Below are positions 16,329 to 23,827 of a stretch of 25,420 bases of DNA, piece after piece. The translations under genes and the position numbers were made by a program. Source of the DNA: Magnetospirillum sp. (GTDB lineage Bacteria > Pseudomonadota > Alphaproteobacteria > Rhodospirillales > Magnetospirillaceae); the NCBI GenBank assembly GCA_016183945.1, contig JACPDP010000062.1, positions 1 through 25,420 on the forward strand, written 5' to 3'. Within the stretch, counting starts at the first letter, position 1. Each line of letters begins with the position of its first letter. The notes beneath the pieces were generated by a model. That model saw only the letters and a program-made list of their open reading frames with translations. It had not been told where the DNA came from and ran no database searches.

Positions 16329-17192
16329 TTAGAGACCAAACCACCCCGCCGCGGCTGCGGCGTCGTGGTGACCGACCAGGGTGACGTCGCTGCCGCCCGG
16401 CAGGGTGAGCACGACGCCGTTGGCCGTGTCGTGGGCGGTGGCGGCGAAGGCTTGCGGGTCGAGGCCGCCGGGCAGGGCCAGGCGGTCGCCTTCGGCGGGA
16501 TTGAAGTCGGCCAAGGCATCGTGACCCGGCGACAGGACGAACAGGTCGGCGCCGGCTCCGCCGGTCATCAGGTCGGTGCCGCGTCCGCCGGACAGCACGT
16601 CGTTGCCGAGTCCGCCCACCATCATGGCGTCTCCGTTGCCGGCAATCAGTCGATCGTCGCTGGCGCCGCCCACCAGGACCGACGGGGTGAAGCCGCCCTG
16701 AGGCACCGCTTGGGTCAGCGGTGCCAGGTGGAATTCGCCGGTGGCCACCGGGGCGCCACCGGCCAGCACCGCCATCGACCGCAGATCCAGCGGCAACAGA
16801 TCGTCGACGGTGAAGGGGGCGGCAATGGGCAGCTGGCTCAGGGTGCCGGCTTCCTCGACATGCAGGTTGGTGTCGACGGTGGTTCCCGTCAGCGACAGCA
16901 GCACCGGCTCGCTGGCCGTCGCGCTCTGCGACGGCAGCGGCAGCCCGGTGGTGGTGTCGACCGGTCCCAGCAGTTCGACGGTGTAGGTCTGCCCCACCTG
17001 CAGCCCGCCGATATCGGCGACGGCGGTGGCCTGATCGCCGTCCAGCGTCACGGTGCCGGTGCCGCTGATCCCCGAGCCGGCCAGCCCCAGCAGGTGCGCG
17101 GTGTAGGTCAGCGGCTCGGCGATCAGCACGTCGTCGCCGCTGCCGCCCAGTGCCACGCCGTTGCTGCCGGCCTGAATGAATTCGGTGGCCAT
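16329..17192 (-). CDS. RTX-type calcium-binding secreted protein
   Basis: A 287-residue acidic protein without a signal peptide, as expected for type I secretion. A single GGSGDDVLIAE repeat stands at residues 16-26. A beta-rich middle (about 28-165) has the look of an adhesin or sugar-binding domain. The main RTX array lies at 175-216 (GGASDDRLIAGNGD, GGLGNDVLSGG, RGTDLMTGGAGADLF), followed by a serralysin-like C-terminus, LADFNPAEGDRLALPGG. The nonapeptide GGXGXDXUX repeats bind calcium and fold after export. GGGAGG lies 5 nt before the ATG; the longer open frame has no RTX text. No type I secretion ATPase, fusion protein or protease domain is nearby, so the cargo function is unknown. Confidence 0.82.
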   Translation of the reverse strand: MATEFIQAGSNGVALGGSGDDVLIAEPLTYTAHLLGLAGSGISGTGTVTLDGDQATAVADIGGLQVGQTYTVELLGPVDTTTGLPLPSQSATASEPVLLSLTGTTVDTNLHVEEAGTLSQLPIAAPFTVDDLLPLDLRSMAVLAGGAPVATGEFHLAPLTQAVPQGGFTPSVLVGGASDDRLIAGNGDAMMVGGLGNDVLSGGRGTDLMTGGAGADLFVLSPGHDALADFNPAEGDRLALPGGLDPQAFAATAHDTANGVVLTLPGGSDVTLVGHHDAAAAAGWFGL

Positions 17193-17307
17193 GGTGTCCT
17201 CCCTTTGCCCTGTCCCGACTCTTTTGGGAAGCCTCCGGCGGCTCGGCCACGGCGCGTTCGAGGGACTGGCCGCTTTCGCGCCGACCGCCCGGCCTTGGGT
17301 GGGTGCT

Positions 17308-17336
17308 TTCAATCCCGGGCGCCGCCGTGCTAGGAC
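17308..17336 (+). promoter_or_regulatory. Candidate promoter of the cobU-cobW-cobN operon
   Basis: An extended -10 (TGC-TAGGAC, 17328-17336) lies 26 bp before the cobU ATG, with a weak -35 (TTCAAT, 17308-17313) at 17 bp. It shares GTGCTAGGA with the promoter at 13185-13193. Confidence 0.4.
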
Positions 17337-17361
17337 ACCCTTTCGGCCGGGGATGGAGGTC

Positions 17362-17886
17362 ATGACGGTGGAGGTGGCGCGGACGACGCTGGTGTTGGGC
17401 GGGGCCCGCTCGGGCAAATCGGCCTTCGCCGAGGGGCTGCTGGCGGACCGGCCGGCGCTCTATCTTGCCACCGGCCAAGCCCTCGACGGCGAGATGGCCG
17501 AGCGCATCCGCCGCCACCGCGACCGCCGCGGCCCCGGCTGGCACACCATCGAGGAACCGCTTGACCTGGCCGCGGCGCTCGACCGCCATGCCCAGCCCGA
17601 CCGGCCGGTGCTGATAGACTGCCTGACGCTATGGCTGTCCAACCTGATGCACGCCGGCCGCGACGTCGACCATGCCGTCGGCACCCTGTGCGAGGCGCTG
17701 GCCGAACCGGCCGGGCCGGTGGTGCTGGTCTCCAACGAAATCGGTCTCGGCCTGGTGCCGGAAACCCGCCTGGGGCGCGACTTCCGCGACCACCAGGGCC
17801 GCCTCAACCAACGCGTCGCCGCCCGGTGCCGCCGGGTGGTGTTCGTCGCCGCCGGCCTGCCGCTTACCCTGAAGGACACCCCATGA
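17362..17886 (+). CDS. cobU: Adenosylcobinamide kinase/adenosylcobinamide-phosphate guanylyltransferase
   Basis: A bifunctional enzyme (CobU, called CobP in alphaproteobacteria) that phosphorylates adenosylcobinamide and then attaches GMP, in the nucleotide-loop assembly of cobalamin. The 174-residue product has the P-loop LGGARSGKS (residues 12-20), the block RIRRHRDRRGPGWHTIEEP containing the guanylylation region, DCLTLWLSNLM, and VSNEIGLGLVPE, all typical. The ATG at 17362 is used; an alternative ATG at 17353 and GTG at 17368 are close, and GGAGG lies only 2 nt before the chosen codon. The stop overlaps the cobW start by 4 bp. Confidence 0.95.
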   Translation: MTVEVARTTLVLGGARSGKSAFAEGLLADRPALYLATGQALDGEMAERIRRHRDRRGPGWHTIEEPLDLAAALDRHAQPDRPVLIDCLTLWLSNLMHAGRDVDHAVGTLCEALAEPAGPVVLVSNEIGLGLVPETRLGRDFRDHQGRLNQRVAARCRRVVFVAAGLPLTLKDTP

Positions 17887-18890
17887 GCCGCAAGATTCCC
17901 ACCACCGTCATCACCGGCTTCCTGGGCGCCGGCAAGACCACGCTGGTGCGCCACCTGCTGGCCAACACCGGTGGCCGCCGCATCGCCCTGATCGTCAACG
18001 AGTTCGGCGATGTCGGCGTCGATGGCGAGCTGTTGGCCGCCTGCGGCGTGCAGGGCTGCCGCGAGGAGGACATCATCGAACTGGCCAACGGCTGCCTGTG
18101 CTGCACCGTCGCCGACGAGTTCCTGCCCACCATGCAGGCACTGCTCGATCGCGCCGACCCGCCCGACCATATCGTCATCGAGACCTCGGGGCTGGCGCTG
18201 CCCAAGCCGCTGGTCAAGGCCTTCCACTGGCCGGAGATCCGCTCGCGCGTCACCGTCGACGGCGTGGTGGCGCTGGTGGATGCCGCCGCGGTGGCGGCCG
18301 GGCGCTTCACCGATACCCCCGAGGCCATGGCGCGGCCCGACCACGACAATCCGCTGGAAGAGGTGTTCGCGGACCAGCTCGCCGCCGCCGACATGGTGGT
18401 GCTGAACAAGGCCGACCTGCTGGACGCCGCCACCTTCGCCCGCGTGCTGGACGAGGTGCGGGGCCGCCTGCGTCCCGGCGTCAAGGTGGTGCCGACCCGC
18501 ATGAGCAGGGTGGAGCCGGTGGTGCTGCTCGGCCTCTCGGCGGCGGCCGAGGACGATCTTGAGGCGCGCCCCAGCCATCACGATCTGGAAGACGGTCACG
18601 ACCACGACGACTTCGAGAGCTTCGCCGTGCATCTGCCCGAGATCGCCGACCCCGCCGCCCTGGAAGCCCGCCTGCTCGAGGCCATCGCCGGCCACGACAT
18701 CCTGCGTCTCAAGGGCTTCCTGGCGGTGATCGGCAAGCCGGCGCGGCACGTGGTGCAGGCGGTGGGCAGCCGGATGGAGCGCTACTACGACCGGCCATGG
18801 AAGCCGGGCGAGGCGCGCGCCAGCCGGCTGGTGGTGATCGGCCGGTCGGGGCTCGACCGCGCCGGCATCGAGGCTGTGGTGTCGGGTTAG
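17883..18890 (+). CDS. cobW: CobW-type metallochaperone GTPase
   Basis: CobW is a G3E-family GTPase thought to deliver cobalt to the CobNST chelatase. The 335-residue product has the Walker A motif TGFLGAGKTT (residues 11-20), the metal-binding CLCC (71-74), the Walker B-like region IETSGLALPKPL and the guanine-specificity NKAD. A His/Asp-rich stretch (HHDLEDGHDHDD, about residues 232-243) probably binds metal. A CobW C-terminal domain follows. It lies between cobU and cobN with a 4-bp overlap upstream and 4 bp before cobN. This fits its cobalt-supply role for CobN. Confidence 0.96.
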   Translation: MSRKIPTTVITGFLGAGKTTLVRHLLANTGGRRIALIVNEFGDVGVDGELLAACGVQGCREEDIIELANGCLCCTVADEFLPTMQALLDRADPPDHIVIETSGLALPKPLVKAFHWPEIRSRVTVDGVVALVDAAAVAAGRFTDTPEAMARPDHDNPLEEVFADQLAAADMVVLNKADLLDAATFARVLDEVRGRLRPGVKVVPTRMSRVEPVVLLGLSAAAEDDLEARPSHHDLEDGHDHDDFESFAVHLPEIADPAALEARLLEAIAGHDILRLKGFLAVIGKPARHVVQAVGSRMERYYDRPWKPGEARASRLVVIGRSGLDRAGIEAVVSG

Positions 18891-18894
18891 GCCC

Positions 18895-21800
18895 ATGCAC
18901 CTTCTCGCCGCCCAGCCCGGCACCATTTCCGACGGCTCCGAGGCTGTCGACCTCGGCCAGACACCGGGCGAGTTGGTGGTGCTGTCGGCGGCCGACAGCG
19001 AGCTGGCCTGTCTGGCGGCGGCGTGGTCTCTACTTAACCCCTCCCCCGCCTGCGGCGGGGGAGGGAGTTTGCGCCTCGCCAACCTGCTGCGCCTCGGCCA
19101 CCACATGTCGGTGGACCTCACCGTCGAACAGGTGATCGAGCCGGCCCGGCTGGTGGTGGTGCGGCTGCTGGGCGGGCGTGGCTACTGGCCCTACGGCGTC
19201 GAGCAGATCGCGAGCGCCTGCCGCCGCAAGGGCATCCCGGTGGCCTTCCTGCCCGGCGACGACAAGCCCGACCCCGATTTGGCCCAGGACACGACCGTGG
19301 CGCCCGAGGCCGCCGCCCGGCTGTGGCGCTATCTCGCCTTCGGCGGCATCGAGAATGCCGGGGAGTTCCTGAAGTATTGCCATGCGCTCATCTACCCGGG
19401 ACGCCCGCGCTCCCAGGAGGATTGGCTCGAACCGCGCCCCCTGCCGCCCGCCGGCATCTACCGCGCTCTTCCCGGCAGCGGCCCCCGCGCGGCGGTGGTG
19501 TTTTACCGCGCCCTGGTGCTGGCGGGGGATACGGCGCCGATCGACGCCCTGCTCGACGCGCTCCAGGCCGAGGGCCTGGCGGCCACCGCCCTGTTCGTCC
19601 ACAGCCTCAAGGACCCCATCAGCGCCGGGGTGGTGGAGGCGGTGCTGGCGGAGGCCCCGCCCGACGTCATCGTCAACCTCACCGGCTTCGCCGTCGCCGT
19701 GCCCGGCCGGCCCGAGGACACCCCCTTCGCCGCCTCGGACTGCCCGGTGCTGCAGGCGGTGCTGGCGAGTGGCTCCGAGAGTGCGTGGCGTGACGGCACG
19801 CACGGGTTGGCGCCGCGCGACATCGCCATGAACGTGGCGCTGCCCGAAGTGGACGGCCGCATCCTGGCCCGCGCCGTGTCGTTCAAGGCGGCGACCCGCG
19901 ACGAGGCCACCCAATGCGACATCGCCCGCCACCGGCCGGTGCCCGACCGCGTCGCCTTCACCGCCAAGCTGGCGGCCAACTGGGCGCGGCTGCGGCGCAA
20001 GCCCCCGGCCGAGCGGCGGGTGGCGCTGGTGCTGGCCAACTACCCCAACCGCGACGGCCGCATCGGCAACGGTGTCGGCCTCGACACCCCCGCCGCCACC
20101 GTGGGCGTGCTCAATGCCATGGCGGCGGCCGGCTATGGCGTGCGCGACATCCCCGCCGGCGGCAACGCCCTGGTGGAGGCGCTTCAGGCCGGTCCGACCA
20201 ACGACTGGCGGGCGCTGGCCTCGCGGCAGGTGCGGGAAAGCCTTGCCTTGCCCGACTACTATGCCTGGTTCCACAGCCTGCCCGAGGCGGTGCAGGGCGC
20301 CGTCACCAAACGCTGGGGACCGCCCGAGGCAGACCCGTTCTTCGTCAAGGGCGAACTGTCCTGCGGCGAATTCGTGCTGCCGGTCCTGCGGCTGGGCCTG
20401 GCGGCGGTGTGCATCCAGCCGGCGCGCGGCTACAACATCGACCCCGGCACCAGCTACCACGATCCCGACCTGGTGCCGCCGCACAACTACCTGGCCTTCC
20501 ACGCCTGGTTGGCCGACGGCTTCCGCGCCGACGCCGTGGTGCATCTGGGCAAGCACGGCAATCTGGAATGGTTGCCGGGCAAGTCGCTGGCGCTGTCGGC
20601 CGAATGCCTCCCCGAGGCCTGCCTGGCGCCGCTGCCCAACCTCTACCCCTTCATCGTCAACGACCCCGGCGAAGGCACCCAGGCCAAGCGCCGCGCCAGC
20701 GCGGTGATCATCGACCACCTGACTCCGCCCCTTACCCGCGCCGAAAGCTACGGCCCGTTGCGCGAGCTGGAGCGGCTGGTGGACGAATACTACGAGGCGG
20801 CCGGCGTCGATCCGCGGCGGCTGGCGGTGCTGCGCCGCGAAATCCTCACCACCACCGCGGCCGCCGGGCTCGACGCCGAACTGGGCATCCGCCCCGGCGA
20901 CGACGCCGACGCCGCCCTGAAGAAGCTCGACAACCACCTGTGCGAGTTGAAGGAACTGCAAATCCGCGACGGCCTGCACATCTTCGGCGTCTCCCCCCAG
21001 GGCGAGCAGCTCACCGACCTGCTGGTGGCGCTGGCCAGGGTGGGGGAGAATTCGCTGCTGCGGGCCCTGGCGGCCGATCTGGGGATGGGGTTCGACCCGC
21101 TGGATTGCCGGCTGGGGGATGACCTGACCCAAATGGAACCCTCCCCCGCCGCAGGCGGGGGAGGGCAGGGTGGGGGCCCAACGAGCGACAGCGAGGCGGG
21201 AGTGTGTCCGCGCGGTGGCACTCCCGCCTCGCTACGCTCGTTGGGCCCCCACCCCAACCCTCCCCCGGCTTTGCCAGGGGAGGGAGTCAAGCTGAGGACT
21301 CTCGGCGACGCCGTCGAATACCTCGAACGGCTGGCCAAGGCGCTGGTGGCGGGCGAGACGCCCGCGCTCCCGGCCTGGACGCGCACCCTCGCCGCGCTGG
21401 AGCATGTGGAAGCCACCCTGCGGCCGGCCGTGGCGGCCTGTGGGCCGCGCGAGATGGCGGGGCTGCTCACCGGGCTCGATGGGCGCTTCGTGGCGCCGGG
21501 GCCGTCGGGCGCACCCACCCGGGGGCGGCCGGACGTGCTGCCCACCGGCCGCAACTTCTATTCCGTCGACACCCGCACCGTGCCCACGCCCGCCGCCTGG
21601 AGCCTGGGGTGGAAGTCGGCGCAGTTGCTGCTGGAACGCCACCTGCAGGAGCATGGCGAGTGGCCGCGCGCCGTGGCACTCACCGCCTGGGGCACCAGCA
21701 ACATGCGCACCGGCGGTGACGACATCGCGCAAGGGCTCGCCCTGATGGGAGTGCAGCCCACCTGGGATGCCGCCTCGCGCCGGGTCACCGGATTTTCCGT

Positions 21801-22689
21801 GATGCCGGCTTCGGTGCTCGACCGGCCGCGCGTCGATGTCACCCTGCGCATCTCGGGCTTCTTCCGCGACGCCTTTCCCGATCTGGTCAACCTGTTCGAT
21901 TCGGCGGTGCGGGCGGTGGCGGCGCTGGACGAGCCGGCCGAGGTCAATCCGCTGGCGGCGCGGGTCCGCCTCGACGCCGCCACCCTGGGCGAGGCGCGGG
22001 CGGCGTCGCGGGTGTTCGGCTCCAAGCCGGGGGCCTATGGCGCGGGCCTGCAGGCGCTGATCGACGAGCGCGGCTGGCAGACCGAGGCCGACCTCGCCGC
22101 CGCCTACGTCGCCTGGGGTGGCTGGGCCTATGGCGCCGGGGCCGAGGGCGAGGCGGCGCACGATGCCTTCCACCAGCGTCTGGGCCGGGTCGAGGCAGTC
22201 ATCCACAACCAGGACAACCGCGAGCACGACCTGCTGGATTCCGACGACTACTACCAGTTCGAGGGTGGGCTGACGGCTGCGGTGCATGCCGCCTCGGGCC
22301 AGCGGCCGCCGGTTTGGCACGCCGACCACTCGCGGCCCGAAAGCCCCCGTATCCGGACCCTGGAAGAGGAAATCGCCCGCATCGTGCGCGGCCGGGTGGT
22401 CAATCCGAAATGGATCAGGGGGGTGATGCGGCACGGCTACAAGGGGGCCTTCGAGATGGCTGCCTCGGTGGACTACCTGTTCGCCTTCGCCGCTACCACC
22501 CGGGCGGTCAAGGACCATCAGTTCGACATGGTGGCGGAAGCCTATCTCGGCGACGACGAGGTGCGCCGCTTCCTGGAGGACAACAACCCGGCGGCGCTGG
22601 ACGAAATCCGCCGCCGCCTGCAGGAAGCCCTCGACCGCGGCCTGTGGCGGCCCCGGCGCAACGGCGTGCACGGCTGGCTGGAGGTCTGA
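18895..22689 (+). CDS. cobN: Cobaltochelatase large subunit CobN
   Basis: CobN is the large subunit of the ATP-dependent CobNST chelatase, which inserts cobalt into hydrogenobyrinic acid a,c-diamide in the aerobic B12 pathway. The 1264-residue product starts MHLLAAQPG at 18895, 4 bp after cobW. It carries typical CobN/BchH-fold motifs: LLGGRGYWPYGVEQI, FVKGELSCGEFVLP, PPHNYLAFHAWL, HLGKHGNLEWLPGKSLALS, AWGTSNMRTGGDDIAQGLALMG and HNQDNREHDLLDSDDYYQFEGGL. It is on the long side for the family because two palindromic elements are inserted in frame. One adds about 12 residues (46-57); the other adds about 50 (about 749-798) rich in Pro, Gly and Ser. Conserved motifs are intact on both sides, so the protein is probably functional. 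CobS and CobT are not in the window. Confidence 0.97.
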   Translation: MHLLAAQPGTISDGSEAVDLGQTPGELVVLSAADSELACLAAAWSLLNPSPACGGGGSLRLANLLRLGHHMSVDLTVEQVIEPARLVVVRLLGGRGYWPYGVEQIASACRRKGIPVAFLPGDDKPDPDLAQDTTVAPEAAARLWRYLAFGGIENAGEFLKYCHALIYPGRPRSQEDWLEPRPLPPAGIYRALPGSGPRAAVVFYRALVLAGDTAPIDALLDALQAEGLAATALFVHSLKDPISAGVVEAVLAEAPPDVIVNLTGFAVAVPGRPEDTPFAASDCPVLQAVLASGSESAWRDGTHGLAPRDIAMNVALPEVDGRILARAVSFKAATRDEATQCDIARHRPVPDRVAFTAKLAANWARLRRKPPAERRVALVLANYPNRDGRIGNGVGLDTPAATVGVLNAMAAAGYGVRDIPAGGNALVEALQAGPTNDWRALASRQVRESLALPDYYAWFHSLPEAVQGAVTKRWGPPEADPFFVKGELSCGEFVLPVLRLGLAAVCIQPARGYNIDPGTSYHDPDLVPPHNYLAFHAWLADGFRADAVVHLGKHGNLEWLPGKSLALSAECLPEACLAPLPNLYPFIVNDPGEGTQAKRRASAVIIDHLTPPLTRAESYGPLRELERLVDEYYEAAGVDPRRLAVLRREILTTTAAAGLDAELGIRPGDDADAALKKLDNHLCELKELQIRDGLHIFGVSPQGEQLTDLLVALARVGENSLLRALAADLGMGFDPLDCRLGDDLTQMEPSPAAGGGGQGGGPTSDSEAGVCPRGGTPASLRSLGPHPNPPPALPGEGVKLRTLGDAVEYLERLAKALVAGETPALPAWTRTLAALEHVEATLRPAVAACGPREMAGLLTGLDGRFVAPGPSGAPTRGRPDVLPTGRNFYSVDTRTVPTPAAWSLGWKSAQLLLERHLQEHGEWPRAVALTAWGTSNMRTGGDDIAQGLALMGVQPTWDAASRRVTGFSVMPASVLDRPRVDVTLRISGFFRDAFPDLVNLFDSAVRAVAALDEPAEVNPLAARVRLDAATLGEARAASRVFGSKPGAYGAGLQALIDERGWQTEADLAAAYVAWGGWAYGAGAEGEAAHDAFHQRLGRVEAVIHNQDNREHDLLDSDDYYQFEGGLTAAVHAASGQRPPVWHADHSRPESPRIRTLEEEIARIVRGRVVNPKWIRGVMRHGYKGAFEMAASVDYLFAFAATTRAVKDHQFDMVAEAYLGDDEVRRFLEDNNPAALDEIRRRLQEALDRGLWRPRRNGVHGWLEV
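19039..19065 (+). repeat. Short palindromic element inside cobN (copy 1)
   Basis: CCCTCCCCCGCC (19039-19050), loop TGC, and the perfect complementary arm (19054-19065). It encodes the extra residues NPSPACGGGG in frame. The arms are identical to those of the first hairpin of the larger element at 21139. Confidence 0.85.
21139..21284 (+). repeat. Composite palindromic element inside cobN (copy 2)
   Basis: Three nested or adjacent hairpins. The first has arms CCCTCCCCCGCC (21139-21150) and 21154-21165. The second is a long inverted repeat of about 36 bp, 21168-21204 against 21219-21254, with one small mismatch and a 14-nt loop. The third pairs 21258-21269 with 21273-21284. The whole block of about 146 bp stays open in the cobN frame and encodes a Pro/Gly/Ser-rich peptide. 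No transposase and no clear target duplication are visible. Confidence 0.85.
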
Positions 22690-22693
22690 GGCT

Positions 22694-22837
22694 CTAGTCG
22701 GGCGGCGTCTCGTCCTCCTCCCGTTCGGCGGGCTCGTCGAAGGTTGGCGGTTCCGGCTCGGGATACTCCTCCGGCATGTCTTCCGGGGGCTGCTCGGGGA
22801 TGTCGCGCGGCGGCTGTCGTGGCGGTGGGGTGTCCAT
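22694..22837 (-). CDS. Small proline- and acid-rich protein (47 residues)
   Basis: A 47-codon gene directly downstream of the fnr-like gene on the same strand. It begins MDTPPPRQPPRDIPEQPP and is about one third proline with many Glu/Asp, ending in DETPPD. It has no membrane segment or cysteine and would be intrinsically disordered. A GGGAG ribosome site lies 7 nt before the ATG and overlaps the stop codon of the upstream gene, 11 bp away, so the two are probably cotranslated. I recognise no family. Its stop codon sits 4 bp beyond the convergent cobN stop. The good ribosome site and operon position argue for a real gene. Confidence 0.6.
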   Translation of the reverse strand: MDTPPPRQPPRDIPEQPPEDMPEEYPEPEPPTFDEPAEREEDETPPD

Positions 22838-22848
22838 GGCTGCGCTCC

Positions 22849-23598
22849 CTACTCGGCCGCCAGGTCGGGGGACCAGGCGCAGAGATCCGGATCGACCCCG
22901 GCCGCCTCGAACAGTCCGACGGGGTCGAGGATGCGGAACAGGCCGTTGCCGTAGTCGATGATGCCCCGGTGCCGCAATTCGCCCAACATGCGGTTGGTGT
23001 GGATGGGGGTCAGGCCGGTAGCATCGGCGATCAGGGGCTGGGTCAGGGGCAGCCTCAACTCCTCCCCGGTAACCTGCGGAGGCCGGTGCCGCAGCCGGTA
23101 GAACAGCTCCAGCAGCAGCGAGGATATCCGTTCGAGGGCGGTCTTGCGGCCGATGCTGGTGATGCGCTCATAGGCCAGCTGTTCGTCGCTCGACAGCATC
23201 GACATCAGCCGCAACGCCACGCCGGGGTGCTCGTGGGCGAACCCCATCAGGCGCCGGCGCGGGATGACGCACAGGACGACGTGGTCGATGGCCTGGGCGC
23301 CGAACTGCGACACCCCTCCGGCGATGCGCAATCCCACCAGATCGCCCGGTATGGCGAAGCGCAGAATCTGCCGGCGCCCGTCGTCGAGGAGTTCGTAGAG
23401 GAAGGCCCAGCCGTCGAGGATGTTGAAGACCTCGTCCGCCGGCTCGCCCTGGCTGAACAGGTCGCGGCCCGGGGCGACGCGGCGCGGTGCCTCCCTGACC
23501 CGCGCCAGGGCCGCCAGGTCCTGCTCGGACAGCGTGCCGCAGAGGCCCCGGCCGCGGATGGGGCAGGCGTGACAGCCGTCGATGCCGGACCCGGTCAT
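22849..23598 (-). CDS. Crp/Fnr-family regulator with FNR-type cysteines
   Basis: A 249-residue transcription factor. The N-terminus has CHACPIRGRGLC (Cys9, Cys12, Cys20), and a fourth Cys lies at 110 in VVLCVIP. This matches the four-cysteine arrangement of FNR, so an oxygen-labile [4Fe-4S] cluster is likely. A cyclic-nucleotide-binding-like beta-barrel (about 30-140), a dimerisation helix and a C-terminal winged helix (about 175-235) follow. The recognition helix reads TGLTPIHTNRMLGEL. It keeps the Arg of the E. coli FNR ETxSR motif but not the Glu or Ser, so its DNA site may differ from the canonical FNR box. Likely role: oxygen- or redox-responsive control of respiratory genes. It has an extended -10 promoter and is divergent from the glycosyltransferase gene. 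Confidence 0.9.
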   Translation of the reverse strand: MTGSGIDGCHACPIRGRGLCGTLSEQDLAALARVREAPRRVAPGRDLFSQGEPADEVFNILDGWAFLYELLDDGRRQILRFAIPGDLVGLRIAGGVSQFGAQAIDHVVLCVIPRRRLMGFAHEHPGVALRLMSMLSSDEQLAYERITSIGRKTALERISSLLLELFYRLRHRPPQVTGEELRLPLTQPLIADATGLTPIHTNRMLGELRHRGIIDYGNGLFRILDPVGLFEAAGVDPDLCAWSPDLAAE

Positions 23599-23634
23599 GG
23601 GGCGCCCCGCAATGGATTTCGCGCTCGCTGCGGG

Positions 23635-23643
23635 ATTATCGCA
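23635..23643 (-). promoter_or_regulatory. Extended -10 promoter of the fnr-like gene
   Basis: On the minus strand TGC-GATAAT (23643-23635) is an extended -10 with five of six consensus bases, about 36 bp before the start codon. No good -35 is seen, as expected for an extended -10. No canonical FNR box (TTGAT-N4-ATCAA) lies nearby. Confidence 0.5.
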
Positions 23644-23827
23644 GTTGCCGACCGCCGGTGGCGGCTCTATTGGGGGGAGGAGTCGTCGGCATCACCTCCC
23701 TACCGAGAATGCCCATCTCTCCTCCCGAAGAGGCTTGACGAAGGGGCTGGGTCTCGATATTCGGGGCGTTCCCCACCGGTGTGCCGGGGGCGTCCCGCCG
23801 GGTGACGGCATTGGTCAGGGCATCAGA

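Noticed and set aside
17193..17361. Cobalamin riboswitch upstream of cobU
   Set aside because: The conserved B12 box and the core elements of the riboswitch are not visible on either strand, and the short leader after the predicted -10 is too small.
19030..21132. A 700-codon minus-strand open frame opposite cobN
   Set aside because: Shadow of cobN produced by high third-position GC; composition is atypical for protein.
21139..21284. Insertion sequence or MITE with terminal repeats
   Set aside because: No transposase, no clear target-site duplication, and the inverted repeats are internal hairpins and not simple ends. I keep it as a palindromic repeat element.
23599..23827. FNR box in the divergent promoter region of the fnr-like gene
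   Set aside because: No TTGAT-N4-ATCAA-like dyad is present; only an extended -10 for the regulator is convincing.
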